Positions 1 through 8,036 of a stretch of DNA of 64,000 nucleotides are shown in pieces; the stretch's first letter is position 1; each line of letters opens with the position of its first letter. Origin of the DNA: an uncultured Acetatifactor sp. (GTDB lineage: Bacteria > Bacillota > Clostridia > Lachnospirales > Lachnospiraceae). Made by a program: the position numbers and the translations under genes. The notes under the pieces are model-generated. The model was not told the DNA's origin, searched no databases, and saw only the letters and a list, made by a program, of their open reading frames with translations. The stretch covers positions 40,903-104,902 of the forward strand of contig CAJUFB010000005.1 of assembly GCA_910585805.1 (NCBI GenBank), given 5' to 3'.

Positions 1-410
1 GTGATTTCGAGACGCTGAAGTACAACACAGCCATTGCGGCTATGATGTCTCTGATTAATGAGTTCTATAAGAAAAATGCCGTCACAAAGGGAGAGTATAA
101 GACGCTCCTGACTCTGCTGAATCCTGTGGCGCCTCATATTACGGAGGAGCTGTGGCAGATTGCCGGATATGAGGGCAGGATCTATCAGACTTCATGGCCG
201 TCTTACGAGGAGGCCAGGACCGTAGAAAATATGGTGGAGATCGGCGTGCAGGTAAACGGCAAGATACGGGCTGCCATTTCCGTTCCAAAGGAAGAGGGGA
301 AGGATGCCGTCATTGCGGCGGCAAAAGCGGCGCTGGGAGATAAGCTGACCGGGAATATTGTGAAGGAAATCTATGTTCCGGGCAGAATCGTGAATATTGT
401 TGCAAAATAA
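1..410 (+). CDS. leuS: leucyl-tRNA synthetase, C-terminal fragment
   Basis: This is the 3' end of leuS; the gene begins before the window and the reading frame opens at base 3 (DFETLKYNTAIAAMM). LeuRS charges tRNA-Leu in the cytoplasm. The visible 135 residues are the end of the anticodon-binding helical domain (LNPVAPHITEELWQIAGYEG) and the small C-terminal domain (VQVNGKIRAAISVPKEEGKDAVI, ending IYVPGRIVNIVAK), which are typical of bacterial LeuRS. An internal Met at 42 is not the start. A hairpin follows the stop. Identification is firm; only the truncation by the window edge limits it. Confidence 0.95.
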   Translation, partial: DFETLKYNTAIAAMMSLINEFYKKNAVTKGEYKTLLTLLNPVAPHITEELWQIAGYEGRIYQTSWPSYEEARTVENMVEIGVQVNGKIRAAISVPKEEGKDAVIAAAKAALGDKLTGNIVKEIYVPGRIVNIVAK

Positions 411-434
411 AGCGTAAAGCCCATATATACGCAG

Positions 435-493
435 GACCGCCGGGATCTGTCCGATTGCTGATGGCAAAAGGATGACCGGCGGTCTGCCGTTTT
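435..493 (+). terminator. probable terminator after leuS
   Basis: GACCGCCGG (435-443) pairs with CCGGCGGTC (476-484) and is followed by TGCCGTTTTATTT. The loop is long (32 nt). It lies between the leuS stop and the end of the convergent minus-strand gene, so it may serve both. Confidence 0.5.
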
Positions 494-797
494 ATTTCGA
501 AGGGGCCGTCTGTGCAGAGCCGCCGCGGCTCTTTTCCAGTATCTTGTCGATCTGAGTCAGTTCTTCCGTGCTGCTGTGCTTTCGGATGGCGGCGATGGCA
601 GCATTCATCTCCTGCGGGGTGAAAGTCAGGTTTTCCTGTTTTGCTTTTTTCAGAAGAGGCATGGCGAAGGTTAATATTTCTTTCTGGCTTTTTCCCTGTC
701 CCTTTGCAAAAAGCTCTTCCACAAATTTCAGTTTCTTTTCCGGGATGTCCTTCACGAGAGGGTCTGACATCCACGCTGGCCTTGAATCATGTTCCAT
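492..797 (-). CDS. conserved-looking small protein of unknown function
   Basis: A 101-residue soluble protein, rich in Lys, Glu and Ala and probably all helical. It starts with MEHDSRPAWMSDPLVKDIPEKK and has a strong ribosome site (AAAAAGGAGTACCT before ATG). I recognise no catalytic motif, membrane segment or signal peptide. It is the last of three minus-strand genes, read after the 162-residue protein at 840-1328 and the Cys-rich protein at 1537-1887. The 43 bases between it and the 840-1328 gene hold a minimal copy of a palindromic repeat. The layout suggests co-transcription with at least the gene before it. Function unknown. Confidence 0.7.
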   Translation of the reverse strand: MEHDSRPAWMSDPLVKDIPEKKLKFVEELFAKGQGKSQKEILTFAMPLLKKAKQENLTFTPQEMNAAIAAIRKHSSTEELTQIDKILEKSRGGSAQTAPSK

Positions 798-815
798 AGG
801 TACTCCTTTTTCTTT

Positions 816-842
816 TTAGGAATTGTCGCAGACACTTCCTTA
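816..842. repeat. minimal copy of repeat family 1 (two inverted ends joined)
   Basis: TTAGGAATTGTC joined through GCA to GACACTTCCTTA. The halves are imperfect inverted repeats and match the left and right ends of the 108-bp repeat at 16521-16628. Here the interior is missing. The last bases supply the stop codon (TAA on the minus strand) of the 840-1328 gene. Confidence 0.6.
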
Positions 843-1328
843 TTCGCTCTTGTCTCCGCCGAACATTTCAAAGATGGAGGACAGCCCCGGGTCGGACATG
901 CCGGAGAACAGATCCATGGGATTATCCCCGCCTATCCCTTCCGGGAACAGCTCCTGCATCATTTTGATCATTTCCATCATTTCCTGCATTTTTTTGAAAT
1001 TCAGGATCATGTTTTTCATGTTTTCTATTCTGGCGCGTTCCCTGGATCCGCTGAAGGGAAGCAGTTCGTCCAGTAATTCTACGGTATCGGAATTATCCCC
1101 CTGAAAGAAATCGGCGGACAACTGTTTTCCATTTCCGAACAACTGTTTTCCCGCATGCCGCCGCAGAAAGGTAAAGGCATACTGCAGTTCTAAAAGCTTT
1201 ATGTAAACTGCGAAGCCATTTTGGTGTTCAGGGGCGAGCCGCGGCAGAAGTATTTTCAGCATCTGTATCTGATTGGTGGTAAAAAGGGAGTCAAATGCGG
1301 TGATGGCATTTGTATTTTGTTCTTCCAT
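840..1328 (-). CDS. Met-rich helical protein of unknown function
   Basis: A 162-residue soluble protein starting MEEQNTNAITAFDSLF. An upstream in-frame TTG at 1352 with GAGGAA ahead of it could add 8 residues. The middle (IQMLKILLPRLAPEHQNGFAVYIKLLEL) and a Met-rich helix (KKMQEMMEMIKMMQELFPEG) suggest an amphipathic helical bundle; the tail is Gly/Asp rich. I do not recognise the family. It sits between the Cys-rich protein gene and the 101-residue gene, all on the minus strand, and its stop codon lies inside the small palindromic repeat at 816-842. Three hairpins precede it (1411-1525), so expression may be partly separated from the Cys-rich gene. Confidence 0.7.
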   Translation of the reverse strand: MEEQNTNAITAFDSLFTTNQIQMLKILLPRLAPEHQNGFAVYIKLLELQYAFTFLRRHAGKQLFGNGKQLSADFFQGDNSDTVELLDELLPFSGSRERARIENMKNMILNFKKMQEMMEMIKMMQELFPEGIGGDNPMDLFSGMSDPGLSSIFEMFGGDKSE

Positions 1329-1410
1329 AACGGCACATTCCTTTCCGAACAAGAATAGTTCCTCTTCTATTCTATGTAGACAGGTTTTAGGATATGTGCG
1401 CCTGTTGGAA

Positions 1411-1525
1411 ACAGGCTCCGACGGAGAAGAGTTTTCCGTCAGAGCCTGTAACGGGATGAGATTTCATCCTGTGAAATCTCATCCCGCGGAATTCCGATGG
1501 AGCCTCATTTCATGAGAACTCCATC
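1411..1525. repeat. three consecutive inverted repeats between minus-strand genes
   Basis: Hairpin 1: ACAGGCTC...GAGCCTGT with an inner GACGGA/TCCGTC stem (1411-1449). Hairpin 2: GGGATGAGATTTCA (1453-1466) with its exact complement (1472-1485), a 14-bp perfect stem with a 5-nt loop. Hairpin 3: GATGGAG...CTCCATC with inner CTCAT/ATGAG (1496-1525). All lie just after the Cys-rich gene in its direction of reading. None has a clear U-run, so they may be terminators, processing or stability elements. Confidence 0.65.
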
Positions 1526-1536
1526 TGTGTTGATGC

Positions 1537-1887
1537 TTAATTGCATCCGCATCCGCAGCTGTTGCCGCATCCGCAGTTGTTGCCGCATCCGCAGTTGTTG
1601 CCGCATCCGCAGTTGTTGTTGCACCCGCAGTTGCTGCCGCCGCCGAAGCTGCCATTGCCGCAGAAGCAGGACAGCAGCAGGATCCAGATAAGCCATTCGC
1701 ATCCGCCGCCATTGCCGCCTAAGAATCCGCCGTTGCTGCACCCGCAGTTGCCGCCGTTATTTCCGCCGCAGCAGGACAGCAGCAGAATGATCCAGATCCA
1801 GCTCCCGCACCCGCATCCGTTATTGTTCGTGTTTGCACATCCGCAGGAATCGTTGCAGCCACAGTTTGTAGCAGTTAAGTCACTCAT
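1537..1887 (-). CDS. Cys/Gly/Asn-rich repeat protein
   Basis: A 116-residue protein with extreme composition. It begins MSDLTATNCGCNDSCGCANT, has two copies of a short hydrophobic stretch (SWIWIILLLSCCGG and EWLIWILLLSCFCGN) and ends in repeats of GNNCGC. The tail is coded by an 18-bp tandem unit around 1541-1625. The ribosome site is GGAGG, 7-8 nt before ATG. A TTGACA at 1938-1943 (minus strand) lies upstream, with only a weak -10. The composition recalls metal-binding or disulfide-crosslinked surface and spore-coat proteins of Firmicutes, and the two short hydrophobic helices could insert in membrane. That is inference; I do not recognise a named family. Downstream hairpins and two small unknown genes follow on the same strand. 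Confidence 0.75.
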   Translation of the reverse strand: MSDLTATNCGCNDSCGCANTNNNGCGCGSWIWIILLLSCCGGNNGGNCGCSNGGFLGGNGGGCEWLIWILLLSCFCGNGSFGGGSNCGCNNNCGCGNNCGCGNNCGCGNSCGCGCN

Positions 1888-2075
1888 TTTTTTGCCTCCA
1901 TAGGTTTTATTTATGGTTTATTGTATGCGGGGCTGCATGTCAATGTTTCCATCGATTTCAGGATTAACGTATCAGTATCCTGTTTATTTTTTGAGCCTGT
2001 TGATCCGTCTTTATGTCGTGACTGTTCTGAGGCGGGATTTTTAGAAAAATTTAATCATTTCCGGGAAAAGAAGAA

Positions 2076-2111
2076 TTGCAGCGATTGACTGGGATATGCT
2101 ATACTTATTCT
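2076..2111 (+). promoter_or_regulatory. possible promoter for the 2238 operon; gene-free stretch 1888-2237
   Basis: TTGCAG (2076-2081) and TATACT (2100-2105) are 18 bp apart; an alternative is TTGACT (2085) with TATTCT (2106) at 15 bp. The rest of 1888-2237 is AT-rich and divergent, with the possible minus-strand promoter of the Cys-rich gene near 1915-1943. I see no other feature in it. Confidence 0.35.
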
Positions 2112-2237
2112 ATATGAGACTTTGGCAGGAACGCGTATTAAACGGGATCCCGCTGCTGGTTTACAATCGCAATTTTGTAAAACGTTCCCGAAAAGTCAGA
2201 ACAGGATTTGTATGGAAACAAGGAGGCTGCAGGCTGT

Positions 2238-2600
2238 ATGGAGAAAACAGTTTTGGTTGTGGATGACGACAAAATGAATCTGAGGAGGACGACTCTGGTC
2301 CTGGAGAAGCAATACAACGTGCTTCTTGCGGAATCCGGGCGGAAGGCCCTGGATATGCTGAAAAGCGAAAAAGTTGATCTGATCCTTCTGGACATCGCAA
2401 TGCCGGGCATGAACGGCATCGAAACTTTTGAGAGGATCAAGGAAAGCGGGCTGGAGATTCCCGTGATTTTCCTGACGGCATCGGGACACGAAGACAATGT
2501 GATGACCGCCATCAGAATGGGCGCGGTAAATTATCTGAAAAAACCTTATATGCCGAAAAACCTGCTGGAACGGGTTGAAAAGGAGCTTGAGAAGGAATGA
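2238..2600 (+). CDS. single-domain response regulator (receiver only)
   Basis: A 120-residue CheY-like receiver with no output domain. It shows the acidic pocket (VVDDDK), the phospho-acceptor D52 (LLDIAMPG), the switch Thr (FLTASG) and the conserved Lys (LKKPYMP). The start chosen is MEKTVLVVDDD with AGGAGG upstream; an ATG 30 bases earlier would add residues outside the fold. It overlaps the next gene by 4 bases (ATGA), so it is translationally coupled to the hybrid kinase. It probably shuttles phosphate or binds a partner protein instead of DNA. Family firm; partner is inferred from position. Confidence 0.9.
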   Translation: MEKTVLVVDDDKMNLRRTTLVLEKQYNVLLAESGRKALDMLKSEKVDLILLDIAMPGMNGIETFERIKESGLEIPVIFLTASGHEDNVMTAIRMGAVNYLKKPYMPKNLLERVEKELEKE

Positions 2601-5194
2601 GAACGGAATCCCAGACAAGCATGCATCTGCTCATGGCAGGCACTCTCAGTATTCTGAGCGTACTGCTTGGCCTGATCACATTGACCATGTCATGGGAACT
2701 GTGGACGGTTCCCATGATGGCGGCGGGCTGTCTTGTTGTGTGGTGGCTTCACATCGGAAGAGTCGGCTCGGAAATGCTGTATGAAAATATCTGTACAGGT
2801 ATGCTTCTGACAGAATTCTTTTTCTTTGGCGTTCACGAATCCAGTCTCTTCGACATCCCCCTGGTGGCCTGTGTGGTACTGCTGCTGCTCTCCCTGTTGG
2901 ACAGAAAGCGGCTGTTGTATTTGGCTGCGGCTCTGTACAGCGCTCAGCTGCTGTATCATTTTCTGCTGCTGCATACCATCAGTCCGGGCATGAGGAACGG
3001 CGATATCCTGCGAATGCTGATGGGAGGGGCGGCAGTGTTCGGTTCGCTGACCGTGGCGAGATACCGGATCAACAGAAGACAGCAGGAGAAGAGGAAATAT
3101 GACAGCATGCAGGAGCAGTTGGCCATTGCGGTGCGGCAGAACGCCGATTTCCTGTCCAATGTATCCCATGAGCTGCGAACCCCGGTGAACATGGTCATCG
3201 GTATCAGCGAAGTGGCTCTGGGAAAAGATATCTCTTCCGAAATCCGTGAGAATCTTCAGTCCATCAAACTGGCCGGCAAACGGCTGTCTGGTCAGATCAA
3301 CAATATCCTTGATTATACGGAGATTGTAGAAGGCACTTTGACGGCGGCTAAGAATACTTATGCCATCACATCGGTGATGAACGATATCATCACCATGACT
3401 GCCCTGCAGAACAGCAGCAAGCTGGAGATGGTGTTTGACATCGATCCCAGGCTGCCGTCGCGGCTCGTCGGCGATGCGGAGAAAATTTCCCATGTCCTGC
3501 GGATTATACTGGAAAATTCCATGAAATTCACGGAGGAAGGCGGCATCTATCTCTGGATGGGATTCCGGCGGGAGACATACGGCGTCAATCTGGTGATTGA
3601 CATCTGTGACACAGGAATCGGAATGACATCAGGCCAGCTGGAACAGATTTTGGACGATTTCTATCAGGCGGATTCCGGAAGCAGCCGGTATGCGGGGGGC
3701 CTGGGGCTGGGGATTCCCATTGCCAGGGGCCTGCTTCATTCCATGGGCGGCTTTGTTCATTTTGAGAGCACGGGACAGCAGGGCCTGCAGGTACATATCA
3801 CCATACCCCAGGGAGTGGAGGACGAGACTCCCTGTATTCAGGTGCCAAACGCTTCCCAGTGCTGTATTGCCTGCTTTTTCAAACCGGAGCGTTACAGCAG
3901 GGACGAGGTGCGGGGATATTATGACAAAATGATCCTGCACCTGGTGGAGGGACTGGGAATTGAGGGGTATCAGGCCCACAATTTCGAAGGGCTGCTGAAG
4001 CTGCAGAGGGATCATAAGCTGACCCATGTGTTCATAGCGCAGAGAGAATATATGGCCAATCCACCTTATTATGAAGAGTTAGCCGAGACTATCCCGGTAG
4101 CGGTGATCGCGGAGAAGGATTTTGTCCTGGAGGAAGACAGCAGGCTGCTGGTGCTGCGCAAGCCCTTCTTTGCCCTTTCCATCGTGAATCTCATCAGCGG
4201 CGGGAGACAGGGCAACGGCTTCGAGGAGGCACAGGCCGCAGGCCGCAGGCCCTTTACCTGCAAAGGAGTCAAAGTGCTGGCGGTGGATGACGAGGAGATG
4301 AATCTCCTGGTGGCCAGAGGCGTGTTGGGCAGTTACGGCATACAGGTGGATACATGCCTGAGCGGAAAAGAGGCGGTGGAAAAATGCACCAGAACCGCTT
4401 ACGACGTGGTTTTCCTGGATCATATGATGCCTGGCTTTGACGGCGTGGAGACCCTGCGGAGGCTTAGGGAGATCAACAACGGGGCCTATAAGGATCTGCC
4501 AGTGATCGCCCTGACGGCCAATACCATCAGCGGAGCCAGGGAAATGTTCCGGAACGAGGGCTTCAACGAATTTATTCCCAAGCCCATCGAGCGCTCCGTT
4601 TTGGAGCGGGTTCTGCGCCGAATCCTGCCGGAGAATTATATACAGTATGAAGCGGCACCCACGGTCCAGGAGGCATCCAGGGAACTGGTACCGGACGAAA
4701 GCGCTACCGAAGGAAAAGAGAAACCGGCAGCTGCAGCAGAAGCTTTTCCGGAGGACAAAAAGCAGGCGCCGGAGAGGAAAAACGCATTTCATAATGGAAA
4801 AAAAGAAAAACCGGACACGGACGATCCGGCGGATGAGGCGCCCCCTGCGTACGGCTCCCTGGTGCGGGCCGGCATTAATGTGGGACTGGGACTGGAGTAC
4901 TGCGGTGGGGATGACGAGTTCTACCTGGAGATGCTGCATATGTTCCATGAGCAAAGGGAGGAGAAGGAGGCGGAGCTTACCGCCCTGTATGAGGCCGCAA
5001 ACTGGACGGATTACGGCATCAAGGCTCATGCCCTGAAGAGCACATCTCTCACCATCGGCGCGGAGGAGCTTTCCGGCAAGGCGAAAGAACTGGAGATGGC
5101 GGGCAAGAGTGCGGATGAAGCTTTTATCCGGGAAAATCATTCGGTTCTGCTGCAGATGTATGCGGAAGTCTGTGACAGTATTGCCGGTTTATAG
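2597..5194 (+). CDS. membrane hybrid histidine kinase with degenerate receiver, receiver and HPt
   Basis: An 865-residue sensor kinase. Residues about 10-165 hold roughly six membrane helices without an obvious ligand domain. The HisKA domain has H191 (NVSHELRTPVN), followed by the ATPase domain (ENSMKF N-box, DTGIGM and GLGLGIP boxes). Residues about 410-535 look like a receiver fold without the Asp. A true receiver follows with D608 (VFLDHMMPG), a charged Glu/Lys/Ala linker (about 680-755), and a C-terminal HPt domain with H811 (KAHALKST). This is the full His-Asp-His set for a phosphorelay, and the lone receiver coded just upstream (4-base overlap) is a natural last acceptor. The signal is unknown. 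Confidence 0.92.
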   Translation: MRTESQTSMHLLMAGTLSILSVLLGLITLTMSWELWTVPMMAAGCLVVWWLHIGRVGSEMLYENICTGMLLTEFFFFGVHESSLFDIPLVACVVLLLLSLLDRKRLLYLAAALYSAQLLYHFLLLHTISPGMRNGDILRMLMGGAAVFGSLTVARYRINRRQQEKRKYDSMQEQLAIAVRQNADFLSNVSHELRTPVNMVIGISEVALGKDISSEIRENLQSIKLAGKRLSGQINNILDYTEIVEGTLTAAKNTYAITSVMNDIITMTALQNSSKLEMVFDIDPRLPSRLVGDAEKISHVLRIILENSMKFTEEGGIYLWMGFRRETYGVNLVIDICDTGIGMTSGQLEQILDDFYQADSGSSRYAGGLGLGIPIARGLLHSMGGFVHFESTGQQGLQVHITIPQGVEDETPCIQVPNASQCCIACFFKPERYSRDEVRGYYDKMILHLVEGLGIEGYQAHNFEGLLKLQRDHKLTHVFIAQREYMANPPYYEELAETIPVAVIAEKDFVLEEDSRLLVLRKPFFALSIVNLISGGRQGNGFEEAQAAGRRPFTCKGVKVLAVDDEEMNLLVARGVLGSYGIQVDTCLSGKEAVEKCTRTAYDVVFLDHMMPGFDGVETLRRLREINNGAYKDLPVIALTANTISGAREMFRNEGFNEFIPKPIERSVLERVLRRILPENYIQYEAAPTVQEASRELVPDESATEGKEKPAAAAEAFPEDKKQAPERKNAFHNGKKEKPDTDDPADEAPPAYGSLVRAGINVGLGLEYCGGDDEFYLEMLHMFHEQREEKEAELTALYEAANWTDYGIKAHALKSTSLTIGAEELSGKAKELEMAGKSADEAFIRENHSVLLQMYAEVCDSIAGL

Positions 5195-5265
5195 AGAAAA
5201 ATAGTTACAGGTATGCCCGGGAAGGATTTCCGAGATTCTTTAACAAAAGGGCAGCGGGGGTTAGC

Positions 5266-7959
5266 ATGATTAAAAAATGGCTGGAAATCATTTTTGACCA
5301 TAGGATCAGCCTGCGGGAACGTATGTTCCGTCTGGTCACGGGCATCAGCATGGTTGCTTTGGTATTTATACTGATTCTGGGCAGGTTTACGGCGAATCTG
5401 ATTATATTGCCTGCAAGTCTTATCTATATGTACACGGTGGCCAGAATCAGCATCCAGAAGGAATGCATCAATGCGGGCGCCACAGCCACGGTGCTGTTGC
5501 TGCTTATGCTGTTTCCCATGGTCTTTTTCACCGGAGGCGGAATCTACGGCGGTGTACCCGAGTGGTTTGTGCTCTGTTTCATCTATATCAGCATCACGCT
5601 GGAGGGCAGGCGGAAAGCGGTGTTCTTCGTGCTGTGTACCCTGGAGACACTGACGTGCTATTATATTGCCTATTTTTATCCGGACCTGGTTCTGCAAAAC
5701 ACCACGGCCCAGGCCTATTTTGACTCCGCCCGCTCCGTCATTGTGGCGGGATTCCTCACGGGGGTATTGCTTTTGTTCCAGAACCATCTCTATGAGGAGG
5801 AGAAGAAGCTCACCATACAGCAAAAGAAAGAGATCGAGGAGCTGAATCAGGCGGAGAATCACTTTTTCTCCAGTATGAGCCATGAGATCCGCACCCCCAT
5901 CAATACTATCATCGGGCTGAACGAAATGATACTGCGTGGGGACATTTCCGACGATGTGGCGGAGAATGCCAGGAATATCCAGGGCGCCAGCAAGATGCTG
6001 CTGACTCTGATCAACGATATTCTGGATCTGTCCAAAATCAAATCCGGGAAAATGGATATCGTCAACGTATCCTATGAGACCGGGGAACTTTTTTCCGAGA
6101 TTGTGAACATGATCTGGATCAAAGCCCGGGAAAAGGGACTGGAATTCAAGCTGCAGGTAGATCCCTCCATGCCCAGCATGCTGTGCGGGGACGAGGTTCG
6201 AATCAAGCAGATACTGGTAAATCTGCTGAACAATGCAGTGAAATATACAAAGGAAGGCTCCGTCACTCTGTCCGTCCGCTGTGAGCGGACAGGGCTGAAC
6301 AGGGTGCGGGTCTGGTATTCCGTGGAGGACACGGGCATGGGGGTGAAGAAAGAGAATATCCCCTATATTTTTGATGCGTTCCGAAGGGTGGACGAGAAGA
6401 AGAACCGGCATATCGAGGGTACCGGCCTGGGGCTGAGCATCGTGAAGCAGCTGGTGGAGCTCATGGGGGGCGAGATCAGCGTCAACAGCGTCTACATGAA
6501 CGGCTCCACCTTCCTGGTGACCCTGGAGCAGGATATTATGAACGAGAAGGAGCTTGGAACTTTCACCCTGAGCTCTCGGGTGAAAGTCCACGAAGGGGAA
6601 CAGTACAGGCAGAGTTTTGAGGCTCCTGACGCCCATCTGCTGGTGGTGGACGATAATGAGATGAATCTGATGGTGGTGAGCAAGCTCCTCTCGGATACGA
6701 AGATTCAGATCGATACGGCCTTAAGCGGGGCGGAATGCCTGCAGCTGACCCAGTATCAGCATTATGACTGTATTTTGATGGATCACCTGATGCCGGAGAT
6801 GGACGGGATAGAGTGTCTTCACGCCATTCATTCCCAGCCAGGCGGTCTGTGCCAGACAGTGCCGGTGATTGCCCTGACAGCCAATGCGGGCAGTGACAAT
6901 CAGCTGCTCTACCGGAAAGAAGGGTTTGCGGGTTATCTGGCAAAGCCCATCAGCGGCGCGCTTCTGGAGGCAGCTGTCTTAAGCATCCTGCCCAAAGAAC
7001 TGGTGAATCTCAGCGAGACGGCCAGCCAGTCCGAAATCGGAAAGGATATTCTGATCTTTGAACAGGCCAAGCGTCTGTCACTGACGGTCACGACGGACAG
7101 CGTGTGCGACCTTCCGGAATCTTTAAAGCGGGAATTCGGCATCAAGGTCTGCCCCTACTATGTGTGTACGGAGCAGGGACGTTTTCTGGATGATTCGGAG
7201 CTGATGGCGGATGAACTGCTGGTTCATATGGCGGAAGGAAAAAGCGGTATCTCCCAGTCTCCCTCCGTGGAGGATTATGAACGGTTTTTCGCGCAGTGCC
7301 TTACGGAAGCCCAGAACGTGATACATATCACCATGGCAAAGCACGTCAGCGAGGGGTATCGGAACGCCCTGGAGGCCGCCAAGTCCTTCGAAAATGTCAC
7401 CGTGATCGATTCGGGACATCTCTCCAGCAGCATGGGACTTTCGGTGCTCTATGCGGCCCATATGGCTGAGAATCATGCCACCAGGGACGATATCGTGAAG
7501 ACCGTGAAGAGACTGCGGCGTTATATTTCATCGGCCTTTATCATTGACAGCACGCACATGATGTGCCGAGCGGGACTGATTCCCAGAAGAGTACAGGTTC
7601 TGTGCGATTCACTTTTGCTGCATCCGGTGCTTGTGCTGCGCAACAGCCGGATGACGGTGGGCAGTATGGAGATGGGCAGTTTCAATCATGTGATCAGGGG
7701 GTATGTCCGGAAGGTGCTCCTGAATGCACGGAATATCGATAAGAGGATTCTGTTTATCACCTATGCGGGGATGGACGAAAAGAGTCTCCAGTATATCCAG
7801 GATCTGGTGCGGCAGTACTGTCCCTTTGAGCGGGTGTACCTGCAGAAGGCCTCCTCGGCCATTGCCAGCAACTGCGGGCCGGGGTCTTTCGGACTGCTGT
7901 TTATGAAGAAAAACGACGCGGTAATTTCCTTTTCCGAGGGAGCTGCTCACAGTAACTAA
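5266..7959 (+). CDS. hybrid histidine kinase fused to a DegV (fatty-acid-binding fold) domain
   Basis: An 897-residue protein. It has about five or six membrane helices (residues 20-175), a short coiled linker, HisKA with H206 (SSMSHEIRTPIN), an ATPase domain (NLLNNAVKYT, EDTGMGV, GTGLGLSIV) and a receiver with D506 (ILMDHLMPEMDG). From about residue 605 to the end it reads as a complete DegV/FakB-type domain: TDSVCDLPESLKREFGI, the SGISQSPSVEDY segment (family TSQPS), VIDSGHLSSSMGL, and NCGPGSFGLLF. DegV proteins bind one fatty acid; FakB members hand it to the kinase FakA. No FakA is coded nearby. A lipid-sensing output or input for the phosphorelay is my inference. It lies 71 bp after the HPt kinase and is probably in the same operon; the start has only a G-rich ribosome site. 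Confidence 0.9.
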   Translation: MIKKWLEIIFDHRISLRERMFRLVTGISMVALVFILILGRFTANLIILPASLIYMYTVARISIQKECINAGATATVLLLLMLFPMVFFTGGGIYGGVPEWFVLCFIYISITLEGRRKAVFFVLCTLETLTCYYIAYFYPDLVLQNTTAQAYFDSARSVIVAGFLTGVLLLFQNHLYEEEKKLTIQQKKEIEELNQAENHFFSSMSHEIRTPINTIIGLNEMILRGDISDDVAENARNIQGASKMLLTLINDILDLSKIKSGKMDIVNVSYETGELFSEIVNMIWIKAREKGLEFKLQVDPSMPSMLCGDEVRIKQILVNLLNNAVKYTKEGSVTLSVRCERTGLNRVRVWYSVEDTGMGVKKENIPYIFDAFRRVDEKKNRHIEGTGLGLSIVKQLVELMGGEISVNSVYMNGSTFLVTLEQDIMNEKELGTFTLSSRVKVHEGEQYRQSFEAPDAHLLVVDDNEMNLMVVSKLLSDTKIQIDTALSGAECLQLTQYQHYDCILMDHLMPEMDGIECLHAIHSQPGGLCQTVPVIALTANAGSDNQLLYRKEGFAGYLAKPISGALLEAAVLSILPKELVNLSETASQSEIGKDILIFEQAKRLSLTVTTDSVCDLPESLKREFGIKVCPYYVCTEQGRFLDDSELMADELLVHMAEGKSGISQSPSVEDYERFFAQCLTEAQNVIHITMAKHVSEGYRNALEAAKSFENVTVIDSGHLSSSMGLSVLYAAHMAENHATRDDIVKTVKRLRRYISSAFIIDSTHMMCRAGLIPRRVQVLCDSLLLHPVLVLRNSRMTVGSMEMGSFNHVIRGYVRKVLLNARNIDKRILFITYAGMDEKSLQYIQDLVRQYCPFERVYLQKASSAIASNCGPGSFGLLFMKKNDAVISFSEGAAHSN

Positions 7960-8036
7960 CTGACGCACAGGCGGCGCAGAAAGCCGGGCACGCGGACAAA
8001 ATAAAGGAGAAAGAAAATACAGCAGGAGGTAGAGAA

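Noticed and set aside
5137..6636. 499-residue minus-strand frame under the kinase-DegV gene
   Set aside because: His/Gln-rich antisense shadow of kinase motifs.
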